This document shows, one piece after another, positions 24,061 through 33,806 of a DNA stretch of 64,000 nt (positions within the stretch are counted from its first letter, which is position 1; every line of letters starts with the position of its first letter). The position numbers and the translations under genes are program-made. The DNA comes from Chloranthus sessilifolius (Eukaryota; Streptophyta; Magnoliopsida; Chloranthales; Chloranthaceae): the NCBI GenBank assembly GCA_021018995.1, contig CM037588.1, forward strand, positions 88,138,765 to 88,202,764. Direction: 5' to 3'. The notes beneath the pieces were generated by a model. It saw nothing but the letters and a program-made list of their open reading frames with translations. It had not been told where the DNA came from and did no database searches.

Positions 24061-24073
24061 AAGTTTGGGGGTG
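24061..24073 (+). other. Polypurine tract of Z
   Basis: AAGTTTGGGGGTG sits immediately before the LTR start TGATCAG. Elements X and Y have AGGTTTGGGGGTG in the same place. It would prime plus-strand DNA synthesis. Confidence 0.85.
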
Positions 24074-25299
24074 TGATCAGTCATATAATATACCATTTTA
24101 TTACTTTTAACTTAGTGATGCTAGACCCTAATTTGCTACTAACAAGTTAAGTATGTACAGATATTAAGGTTAAATAGCAAATAAGAGCCAAAGTGTTAAT
24201 CTTCATCAAAATGAACTCAAAAAAGATTAAGAAAGACGACTGAACTCAAGGACAATTCAAATCACTCTTTAATGCCACCGAAAGCTAAAAATCATAAAAG
24301 ACGATGGAACATAGTAAAAGAAAGAGATGAGAAATCGTGAATTTTGATTCTTCAAAAGATGTTCCAGAAGAATGCGATACAAAGAGAAAAAGCGATCATT
24401 CGTAGAATCGTTCTAAGACAGAGAGAGCTGCACTGAAAAGAGAAAATCGTGATTGCGATTTTATAGAAATAGAAGGTCGCTGTTGCTACTGATCTCGTGA
24501 AGATCTACACCGCCATGCATATAATTAGAAGATCTCTTAGATTAGAAATCTGGCAGATCATGGATCTGAGAAGATTAATGAAGAGAGACTCCTAAAGTAC
24601 TCTGCTACTGAAATCAAGGAGCAATCCCTGAGCGCATCAACTATCCAAAGCAAGGAAGAACTATGATTAGAAGTAGAATTATATTAGGAAACTTTTATTT
24701 TAGAATTTTATTAGACTTTGAATAATGTATACCGACTCCTTATGATCTATATATAAGAGAGCTCGGCAGAGGAGAAGAGTTATTGAAGGAACTCTCAGCA
24801 TCAATTGACGATAGAGGTTAGGTTTTCTTCCAATTACCTTTAGTTTAGAGTAGTTTAGATATCCAGTATAATAGTTTTAATATTCCATCTTCAATTTTCT
24901 TGGGTTTGATTGACACCCAAATTTTATGAAAATTGTTGATTAGTATAAATCTGTGTTGTGAAATTTTAGAGTTTGATTAACGCCCAAATTCTAGAGGACT
25001 GAAATATAGTATAATGGTACCTTAATTTCGTAAACATCTGAGAACTGAAGGATTGTGATTGACGACCATAATCTGGAAGGAGGATTTAGATTTATTTTCT
25101 GCAATTAGTATTAAATAAACCATTCTTTATTCAAATTTCTCCAATAGTTTAGGTTCTTTAAAGACAAATATAAGTTTTTAAAATTCACAAAATCATAAAA
25201 GAAAAATACCTTCCTCATGGGAACGATCCTATACTAGTGTTGAATTTTCCATTGTGTGCTAGCAATAGGTTAAGACATAGTATGATAAAAGCTCGAACA
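24074..25299 (+). repeat. 3' LTR of Z
   Basis: Starts TGATCAGTCATATAATATACC and ends AAAGCTCGAACA. The TATA box is TATATATAA at 24748-24756. Compared with the 5' LTR it has a deletion of about 220 bases after 'GATATCCA' (near 24863). The partial copy at 48520-49747 keeps most of that segment, so the loss happened after the two copies separated. Confidence 0.85.
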
Positions 25300-25369
25300 T
25301 GGGGTCCTTAAGCAGCCATGTATCCATCTTTTCAATACTTACCTTGCTGTGGGAGTCTAGGAGTAGAAT

Positions 25370-26260
25370 CATCGTACGTATCCAGCATTGATGGGCTTCG
25401 GAAAATATTATTCATCCATGGTAGCGAGTCAGAGTGCGTATCCTAGTAACACTTCCTTGATGACGTAAGGCCCTTCCCAGTTGGGCTTGAATTTTCCTCT
25501 CGGATCAGCGTGGAGAGAAGGGAAGATTTTCTTGAGTACCGTGTCACCAACTTTAAGATCTTGAGTGCGGACACACGTATTGTAAGCACATGCGATCCTC
25601 CTCTGATAGGCGTTGGTGTGACACAAGGCTAGGAGCCTTTTCTCATTGATTAGGTTCAGTAGTTTGAAATAGGATCTTTCTCTTTCCGCTTCAGGCAAAT
25701 CAGACTCGATGAGGATACAAAGTGAAGGTACTTCAACTTCAACTGGTAGCACAGCCTCAGTTCCATACACAAGGGAGAACGGTGTTGCCCCTATAGCGGT
25801 ACCGATCGACGTTCGATAGGCCCAAAGTACAAAAGCTAACTTTTCACTCCAATCTAGGTAAGAGACCATCTCCTCAAGGATGCAGACAACTATTTTGTTA
25901 GTAGCTTCTACGGCTCCATTTGTTTGCGGCATATATGGTGACGAGCGATGATGTTCGATTTTGCATTGGTCGCATAAGGCTCTAATGCGCTTCTTTGCAA
26001 AATTGGTGTCGTTATCCATGATGATGTCCTTGGGCATGCCAAATTGACAAACAATGTTAATCTTCATGAAATTCTCGACATGCCTGGTCGTGATGTTTGT
26101 GTAGGATGCTGCCTATACCCATTTGGTCAAGTACTCGATAGCAACCAGATCGAACTGATGCCCATTTTAATCTTTCAGATTGACCTTTCTAACGATGTCG
26201 AGACCCCATGTGGTGAATGACCATGGAGTGGTCATGTTGTATAGAGCATGTATCAAACTG
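25370..26260 (-). pseudogene. Integrase of Ogre copy 1
   Basis: Continuous from 26067 down to 25429 with upstream sequence carrying stops. The three acidic core residues are present: D in WGLDIV, D in MDNDTNF and E in NGAVEATNK. The usual 35-residue spacing separates the last two. The carboxy-terminal part shows KVGDTVLKKIFPSLH and NWEGPYVIKEVL, the GPY/F-type end of Ty3/gypsy integrases. Stops occur upstream (after NLKD and after TKWV) and near the end. It would have inserted element DNA into the genome. Confidence 0.75.
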
Positions 26261-26560
26261 GAGTGTTCTTGGTATTTGTAGCACTTCTAAACATGCTTGC
26301 AACAATCAGTTTCATTGTAGTTCAGAAATACCCTTGCTGTAGGATCTTCTTGGTGAGCATATGCGCATTGACGTGGGCCCTGCATATTCCTTTATGTATT
26401 TCCATTACAATGTTGGATGCCTCACTCTTGGTAAGACACTGAGCAGGACGTTATTATACAATCGCTTATAAAGGCACTCGCCATAAATGACATAATTTGT
26501 CACTAAACGTTGGATGGTCCGCCTGTCCATCTTGGATGTACCTTCGGGGAATACTCAAGT
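26240..26560 (-). pseudogene. Integrase zinc-binding (HHCC) linker of Ogre copy 1, degenerate
   Basis: The minus strand reads HVNAHMLTKKILQQGYF, then a stop, then remnants of the CCKHV--C part. This is the amino-terminal zinc-binding region of Ty3/gypsy integrases. It is interrupted by several stops. Confidence 0.5.
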
Positions 26561-26587
26561 TTCAAGGAAGTACTTGATATCTGAGAA

Positions 26588-27065
26588 CTAAGGTGGTTCA
26601 TCATCTATATCTGTGGATCTCTCGATCTGGAGGCAGAAGGCTAGCTCGTTTCTTTGCTCAATCATGGTAGGCTTCATATTGATGCCATATGGAATTTTGA
26701 CCATTGATGCGAAGGTTGCGAGTGCATTAGTGAACCGATTTCTTGCTCGTGGGACATAGGAGAATGTAACGTCATCGAAGCTGGCGACTAGATCCTCAAG
26801 ATGTTCATGGTACGGTATCAACTTCTTATATTTCATCTTCCAATCCCCATTGGTCTGCATATGATTCACTGCAAGTCGCCAAACACCCTGATATGAGTTA
26901 TGTTTAGGTCGAGAGCTACTCACAGGCCAGCTACAATAGCTTCGTATTCGGCCATATTATTGGTGTCAGGGAAATTGAGTTTGTTGGAGACTGGTATATG
27001 AGACCCTTCTAGAGATATTAGAACAACGCCTACTCTTTGACCTTCAGCATTATCGAAGACTCTTA
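26588..27065 (-). pseudogene. RNase H of Ogre copy 1
   Basis: The minus strand carries NAEGQRVGVVLISLEGSHI, NMAEYEAIVAGL and HIRVFGDLQ, then LIPYHEHLEDLVASFDDVTF and SYVPRARNRFTNALATFAS. These are the successive blocks of the plant retrotransposon RNase H. The catalytic Asp in FGDLQ is retained, unlike copy 2. A stop and a frame shift split the domain near 26923. It would have degraded the RNA strand during reverse transcription. Confidence 0.7.
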
Positions 27066-27404
27066 TGTCTCCTCTGTGTCATCTTCTATCATGAACAAGA
27101 TGTCTTCATCAAGGAATATAGTTCTCAGAGCCTCATAATCGGGTAAGGGATTCTTAGTGAGATGATCAGAGAGTTCTTGTCCCTTGATTGCCTTCTGCGT
27201 GACATATGTGATGTTGAACTCTGATAGAAGAAGTTGCCAGTGTGTAGTTCAGCCAGTGAGAGCCGATTTTTTAAGTAAGTTCTTTAATGGATCCATTCGG
27301 GGCAAGAGGAGAACAACCTGAGATAGCAAGTAGTACGAAAGTCTTTATGTATGAGAATAGTGTGTCTCGTAATCCGTGAATTTATTGCTCAGGTAGTAAA
27401 TGGC

Positions 27405-28248
27405 CTATTCTCTTCTTTTGGTCTCATCATGCTGCCCTAGGACACATCCCATTGAGAATTCTATCATTGAGAGGTACATTAAGAGTGGCCTCCTTGGTAT
27501 TGGTGGTACCAGAACTGGAGGCTTGAGGAGATAGCCTTTGATTTTATCAAATGCGGCCTGGGAATCGTCGTTCCATTCAATGGGTGAATCTTTTCTTAGT
27601 AGGTTGAAAATTGGAAAACAAATGAGAGTGAGCTGTGTAATGAACTTACTTATGTATTGTATCCTGCCCAAGAAATGTCAGATCTCTTTCTCAGTAGATG
27701 GTGGAGGCATTTCGACGATGGCTTTTACTTTGATTGGGTTAACCTCGATGCCTCTCCTGCTGACGATGAAACCTAATAATTTTTTGGACATGGCGGCGAA
27801 TGCGCATTTCTAGGGGTTCAGATGCAACCTGTACTTCCTTAATCTTTCAAGCAACTTTTAGAGATTGATCAGATGATTTCTCCTTTCAGGTGATTTAGCT
27901 ATCATGTCGTCCATGTATACCTCAATTTCTCAATGCATCATGTCATGAAAGAGTATAGTCATTGCCCTCTGAAATGTTGCCTTGACATTTTTCAACCAGA
28001 ATGGCATGACTCGATTGTAGAAGGTCCCCCATGGAGTGATGAATATTGTCTTCTCTCGGTCTGCTTTAACCATTTAAATCTTATTGTAGCCAGAGAATCT
28101 ACCGATGAATGAGAGCATCCCATGCCTAGCGATGTTATCGACAAAGTTGTCGATGTGTGGCAAAGGGAAGTCATCTTTCGAGTTTGCTTTGTAGAGGTTT
28201 CTGAAGTCTATGAACATGCGAACCTTTCCATCATTCTTTGGTACTACG
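27405..28248 (-). pseudogene. Reverse transcriptase of Ogre copy 1, truncated by X
   Basis: Reading from 28248 leftwards the minus strand gives VVPKNDGKVRMFIDFRNL, then the palm with an intact YMDD (27905-27920). GRIQYISKFITQLTLICFP and a thumb/connection part up to QHDETKRRE follow. The frame is interrupted several times. Upstream RT, protease and gag sequence is missing because element X begins at 28249. Confidence 0.75.
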
Positions 28249-30826
28249 TGTTATGCACTGAAAAGTACCACTTTTCACCTCTTAACCTAGCCTTTGATGG
28301 ACCTTGAAGCCCACTAATAATCATTGGTTAAGTATGATTTATAGTTAGTAAAAAAATGTGCAGCTTAATACAAAATCCTAGATTTTTGGCCCAAAGAAGA
28401 GAGAGAATACAAGAAAAGATGATAACTGAGCTAAAGCCTAATGGAACACCTTGGTAGTGCTCACCATGGTGACTCACTGTTGCTAATCATCATTGACCTA
28501 AAATCTAGCAGATGGCTGAAGTCAGCTGAGAAGGAAGGATGCTACAGCAACATCAAGAGTAGTGCAGCAGAGGGTCAAGAAATAGATCTCACAGAGTTGT
28601 GGAGCTTCCTCGCGAAGCTAAAGATGCAGTGGAAGAAGCTCTCGCAAAGATATGCCGCTTAGTCAAGAGAAGAGCTATAAAGATATCGCAAAGATCTCAC
28701 GGTGTAAAACCTTCAGAATTCATGGTCGCAAAGCCCTCGCAGAGATCAAGCCTCAAAGAAGTCGTGCGAGGAACACAGCGAGCCCATATGCATAGAGAAT
28801 AAAAAGTCACCTCGCAGAGTGCTAGTGTGGCCCTAGAAGAGAGAGACGCCCAGAATTCCCCTCGCTTAGATCTCGCACACTTTGGTGCCTTACAAGTTAC
28901 TACGTGAGTGCAGGAGTCCACCTGTGCGAGTACTTAGCGAGAGAGAGCTCCTGAAGCTCTACTGCATGAAACACCCTGGCTCTCCAGATCATCCCCACGA
29001 CAGCACTGCAACACGAAGCAACTACGTGATTCACTAAAGGTTTACTGTGTGAATGAGCCCTTCCCATCAGCCAAAGGCAACTCCACGAAAGTGAAGCAAC
29101 TGTGTGAGTAAACTAAAACTATTGCTAACCTCGCAAAGGGCTTTTGCAGGGCTCTCCACTTCTCAGTTTTAACTCAGGGACCTTTTAGGAATTTCCAAAG
29201 GCTCGGGCACACTTTCTGAGGTGCAGATTTTGAAGCGCACATCTCGAGGTATTCAAGGGTTGTAACAGTGTCATGTCTGCTGGAAAAATTAAGGTTAATC
29301 TCTTTAGAGCCAAGGCCATTTTGATAGAGTATGTAAGCTGTACTTAGAGTTTATTATTTTCATCTTTCCTTCATCCTCTGTCGACTGAGACCTTTAGCAG
29401 GCTAGGGTTAGGGTTTGATCACCTCTTGTTCCTATTTCTCTTCTCTCTTAGCTCAGCACTTGCTAGCTAATCGCCCTATAAGCGGCTAGGTTTAGTTTTA
29501 TTTCAGTCTTGTAATAGATTATTGTATACATTGGGATTGTGGATGAGCAGTTGTGTATAGGCTACAACCATGGGACAGTTCATTGTAGGTTTTGTTTTTT
29601 CTAATGAACTATTATTTTATTGCTTAATCAAATTTATAGATCTTATAGTTTCTTTAGATGTCTATAGGATCCATGTATTTGGGACTAACCCATTCAGTTT
29701 CAAGTAGATCTATTGTTTACCATCTGATTTCTCTTGGTTTGATAGACACATGGAAAGCAATGTTAGATCTATAGTGAGATCCAAGGAGCTCGGAGGCCTA
29801 TGGACCATGGTGGTTGCAACAATTTTCATGTTCTTTGTCAGGCCTCTGTGGGATGGACAGACCAATGGGATACCCTATGACCATTCAAGTGGACAAAGTA
29901 TAGCCCTAAGATTGTGTCCATTCACATGTTTGAGAAGGATTCGTTTCCTCAGCACATGAGCTTCTAGAGCCTTGGGAGGAGGTTTGTACAGTAACTGGCT
30001 CCCCTCTGTTTTACCTAATCGATATCAGATGTTAGATCTGATCTCATGTAGTAATTACAACTTGAGGCTGAGTCATTGCAGGCTATTTGTAGCAATGATC
30101 AGATGAGCTAAAAGCCTTATTCAACCTGTTGCATGGTTCTTTTTGTGGGCACTAGTGAGCAGTTAGACTTAGCAAAGCACTTAGGATCTTATGGGTTGGA
30201 ATACTTATGGATGTCAGCCAAGTCTGTGCACAGATCTAGAGAGCTTGTAGCACTGGTATTACATAGTGCTGTGATAGTATTCATGGCTAGAGCTGGTCCA
30301 GTGGCTGTGGAGATGATCGATCCACTCTTCTGGATTAGACTAGCAAATTTTTGGTTTAACTAATGGAATTTGACAGACTCTATCGGATATCCTGTGACCA
30401 TTGGAGTGGACAAAGTATAGCCCTAAGAGCGTCCCAAATGGCATGGGTTAAACTGGGAGCCTAGACCTTCTTGAGGCTTTTCACAGTGTCTTAGCAAGGA
30501 CCACTGCAGAGACAGACTAAATCTGAGTTACATTACTACATCATTAACTCTAGCTTAACTTGCTTATTTCTCATAATTTTTGTATTTTATTCTGGCACAC
30601 ACTACCACCATCTTCTTTTTAACCCATTCATTAGGATAGGGCTATATTTTATTTCTCTATGGGATAAACTCTTACTTATTAAAACATGCTATAATAGACT
30701 CTATATCTTGCAGAACTAAGTTTATTTTAGACTTGCTGTGCTGACCCATCTCCAATTCCCCACTCTTAATTTATTCTCTCCACTATTCTTAATAAAATAG
30801 CAAGAAGACTCTCGAAATAATCAACA
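28249..30826 (+). repeat. 5' LTR of X
   Basis: 2578 bases, from TGTTATGCACTGAAAAGTACC to AATAATCAACA. The upstream part carries many scattered CTCGC(A/G)(A/G)AG words. The TATA region reads TATGTAA (29330-29336), where the 3' LTR has TATATAA, so this promoter copy is mutated. Relative to the 3' LTR about 129 bases are missing near 30658, where a 'TTTCTCT' direct repeat flanks the lost piece. Confidence 0.8.
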
Positions 30827-30835
30827 ATAAGTTTT

Positions 30836-30853
30836 TGGCGCCGCTGCTGGGGA
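30836..30853 (+). other. Primer-binding site of X (tRNA-Asp type)
   Basis: TGGCGCCGCTGCTGGGGA lies nine bases after the LTR end. It differs at two positions from the site of element Y. Confidence 0.85.
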
Positions 30854-31170
30854 TATTGATCTTTTAAGTAGACATGAGTTGTACTATAACTTAGTCTAAC
30901 AAGTTCTTTGTAGTTGTGTTTATTCTAGAATTGAAGTACTACTGATTCTTTGTGGAATTTTGTAGAAATGGACAGCAGAAGAAGGGAAAAGCTAGAGCTA
31001 CAAGTGGAGTGTAGCTCGCTCTGTTTGCACTTTCTTCTCCCTAAATCTCATGCGATTTATGTTGAATCCCCTGTTATTTTGTTTAGTGTAAATCTGTGTA
31101 GTTATTACTATTTTTTGTTTGAAATTCTTTCTGTGTGCTTGTAAGCATTTTCATTACTATTGGTGAGTGT

Positions 31171-32645
31171 ATGCTCGGTAGAAGGTCCTTAAACCCTGAC
31201 TTGGAACTCCCAAATTTGGAGGTGGAAAGGATCCTTAGACCTAGACACACCATGCAAAGCCTTGCTATTGAGACTGAACCAACTACCATGGCTGAGAGGC
31301 AGAGGACATTGAAGGAATACAATGCACCTGGGGAGTACACCTCTCCCTTCTACATTTAGTTTCCCTCTGTTGAGGGGAACTATATTATGAAATCCTCCAC
31401 CATCAGTATGCTGCCTTCATTTCATGGGCTGAGTAAAGAAGATCCCTACAAGCATATCGACCAGTTTTTAACACTTTGTACTACCTTCAACATTGCTGGC
31501 TTGGGGCTTGAGGCCACTAAATTGAGAGTTTTTCATTTCTTATTAAAGGACAAAGCCAGCATATGGCTATCAAAGCTCCCAGCCAACAACATACAGTCAT
31601 GGAGTGACCTTCAAACTAAGTTCTTGGCAAAGTTTTTTCCTATGAACGAAACAAGCCATATGAGGACAAATATTATGTCATTCACTCAGTACTCAATTGA
31701 GAGCTTTAATGAAGCTTGGAAAAGATTCCAGGAGATGTTAAAACAATGCCCCCATCACCAAATCCCAATGTGGCAGCTTATTCAAGTGTTTTATCAAGGA
31801 ATTAATGCCAAGAGTAGGGATATGGTGGATGCTTCCTGTGGTGATAGCTACCTCCACAAGACAGCTGAGGAAGCATAGGAGCTGTTTGACATAATAGGGG
31901 AAAATTTCATGCAGCAGGAGTCTCTGTCACACAATGATAGTCAGATTCCAGCTAAAATGGTGAAAGAGGAGACCCCTAGAGGTAGAATATATGAAGTGAA
32001 GATGCAAGGTGATCTGGAGAGGAAGGTGGACAACCTGAGCTTCAATTTTGATAAATTGATGAATGTGATGCAACCTCGGATGGTTGCATAGGTGGAGGAA
32101 GCATGTCTGTTATGCCAATCCCCCACACATTCTATTCATGATTGTCCATCTGTCAACCAGTTTCTAGATTTTATTTTAGAGCATGCCAATGTTGCTCAAA
32201 CTTTAAGGTAGCAACATGCTAGGTATTCTTGGAGGAACCACCCAATCTGAGGTGGAGACAAGAATCATATCCTCAACCCCAGTAGCAGCAAATGGTAACT
32301 CCCTACAGACCCCAGCACCAGATTAATCAAGGTTATCCACCAAGGCAAAATTTCTTGTTACCTGCCTCACAGTCTATCCAATTGGTCCTGCCCCCACAAC
32401 AGCCCAGATCCTCTTCATTTGAAGAGCAGATGTTGGCTTCAATGCAGAACTTGGAGAGCTTGGTGCAGACTGTCGATTCTCATGGACAAAGCATCAAAAA
32501 GATTGAGGACTAGCTTGATCAGATTTGTAACGCTCTGAACAGGAGGAAGGAAGGAAAATTTCCTAGTCAGCCCCTGACTAACCCGAAAGGTCAATTTATG
32601 ATTGGTGATGCATCCTCTACTCAGGAGGAAGCTAGTGCCCAATGA
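31171..32645 (+). pseudogene. gag of element X
   Basis: Starts at ATG 31171 (MLGRRSLNPDLELPNLEVER). The capsid-type gag domain covers roughly residues 75-230: LPSFHGLSKEDPYKHIDQFL, FLLKDKASIWLSKLP, SWSDLQTKFLAKFFP, SFNEAWKRFQEMLKQCPHH and IQVFYQGINAKSRDMVDAS. A zinc knuckle of CX2CX4HX4C form (CLLCQSPTHSIHDC) lies near 32104-32145, followed by a Q/P-rich tail and a probable natural TGA at 32643. Six in-frame stops (31357, 31876, 32089, 32209, 32283, 32511) are all TAG, mostly where Gln would fit, and one frameshift lies near 32240. The capsid protein would package element RNA. No protease follows. Confidence 0.8.
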
Positions 32646-33806
32646 GCCATATATTTGTAATAATTGTATCATATGTACGAAAATTTTGTGTTGAATTGTG
32701 TTCTTTAGAATTCTGTCATTTGTGTTTTGTGTGTTATGTTGGTTTGATTGTTTTGCTTTGTCTGTATTTTAATTGTTTGTGAACGAAAACATGTGCCGTT
32801 GTATCATCTGAATCGGCTGTGTGTTTGTTGATGAATGGCTGAGATGCCCTGATCATGATTTGTATGAAATCGAGCTGAAAAACTACTTTTATAATTCTGC
32901 AATGTTGATGAACAACTGATTAAAAATGGATATAAGCTTTTCATGAGTGAAATGAAGCACCTGTCTGAGGCTTGGTGCTCATGCACAGTGGTTGGGTGCA
33001 CAACAACATGAGGTACCAACCAATGTGCTATACTGAGATTAAAAGAGTGAAGGTTGTGCAAGAAATACTATCTCGCTGAGTTGGAAGGCTTGAATTTGCT
33101 ACGCAAGCCATCTTTTGGCTTCCTCGCGTGCTAGAACAGCTAAGCACTTACTATGAAAGTTTCTCACAGAGTTCCTTTCTACTCCGCGAGCTTAATTTGT
33201 TTGAAAAGGATGCCTTCTGGGTGTTCTACACGAGTTCTGTGCGAGGCAATTTCCTGAAGCATATCAAGGTCTCACGCACTACAGCCAAGGCCTCAGCTCT
33301 GCGAAAGGCACTGCGAGGCAGTTTGTTCTGCTGTGCGATAAAACCTTTTGCGGACTTAAAAGCCATCTGCACGACAATCCTACTCTGCGAATCGCAATAA
33401 ACCAACTCTGCGAATCACAAGATTTGCTCTATAAACTTAGTGAAACCCCTCATTTACTTAATTTTCTCTCTCTGCCCTAGCTCTCTCCGCCCAAAAGCGA
33501 GCCCCTCTTTCTCTGTTTTCCTCTCCACAGCTTGAGCCATTCCATCGGAAGCTTTTTCCTCTCACCATTTTGCTCCCCAGCTATTCCTGGTTACTTTGAG
33601 CACCGTTTGGGGGAATTTAAGCCACTGTGCATATTTCTAGGTGGAACCCTAGCTCGCATTGGGTAAGCTCTGTAACTCTCCCTCTATGCTTTGATTGGTT
33701 TAGTAAATTAGAGAGAGAGAAGACGAATTGTGATATTTTTGGTGCCTACTTAGAGTAAGCTACATTCTCTAAGATCTGTGAGCCCTGCTTTGAGATTTGG
33801 AGAACC
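32646..33806 (+). promoter_or_regulatory. Promoter-like segment between gag and ORF2 of X
   Basis: This segment is not coding by any recognised domain. From 33070 to 33420 it holds many TCGC/GCGA words (CTCGCTGAG, CTCGCGTGC, CCGCGAGC, GTGCGAGGC, CTCTGCGAATCGC), like the repeats upstream of the TATA box in LTR X. A TATA box follows at 33430 (CTCTATAAACTTAG), then a strongly CT-rich stretch (33455-33560) like a plant 5' leader. A GGTAAGCTC donor-like site occurs at 33661. It ends just before the likely ORF2 start. The part 32646-33060 holds nothing recognisable. Confidence 0.45.
33430..33435 (+). promoter_or_regulatory. Candidate internal TATA box of X
   Basis: TATAAA in the context CTCTATAAACTTAG, about 375 bases before the ORF2 ATG at 33807. 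It is preceded by the TCGC-word array and followed by a CT-rich leader. Position and context suggest that ORF2 had its own promoter; this is inference. Confidence 0.4.

Larger units (their letters stand above)
13591..25299 (+). mobile_element. Element Z: Athila-type retrotransposon with gag and ORF2 but no pol
   Basis: Two LTRs (13591-17187, enlarged by insertion R, and 24074-25299) both begin TGATCAGTCATA. They enclose a tRNA-Asp-type primer site, a gag pseudogene, an accessory ORF2 and a polypurine tract. Only about 660 bases lie between gag and ORF2, leaving no room for protease, RT and integrase, so Z could not have moved without help. Without R it is about 9.56 kb long. Flanking bases differ (TATGG on the left, TGGGG on the right), so no target duplication is present. 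The left flank belongs to the DUF7745 region and the right flank to an Ogre element, which suggests later recombination. Confidence 0.8.
25300..28248 (-). mobile_element. Ogre/Tat-type element, copy 1 (pol fragment)
   Basis: Minus-strand pol fragment in the order RT, RNase H, zinc-binding linker, integrase. It is cut on the left by the Z LTR and on the right by element X, exactly inside the RT sequence VPKNDGKVRMFIDFRNL. The same segment, joined to the same LTR end, recurs at 49748. In-frame stops and shifts make it non-functional. Confidence 0.8.
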
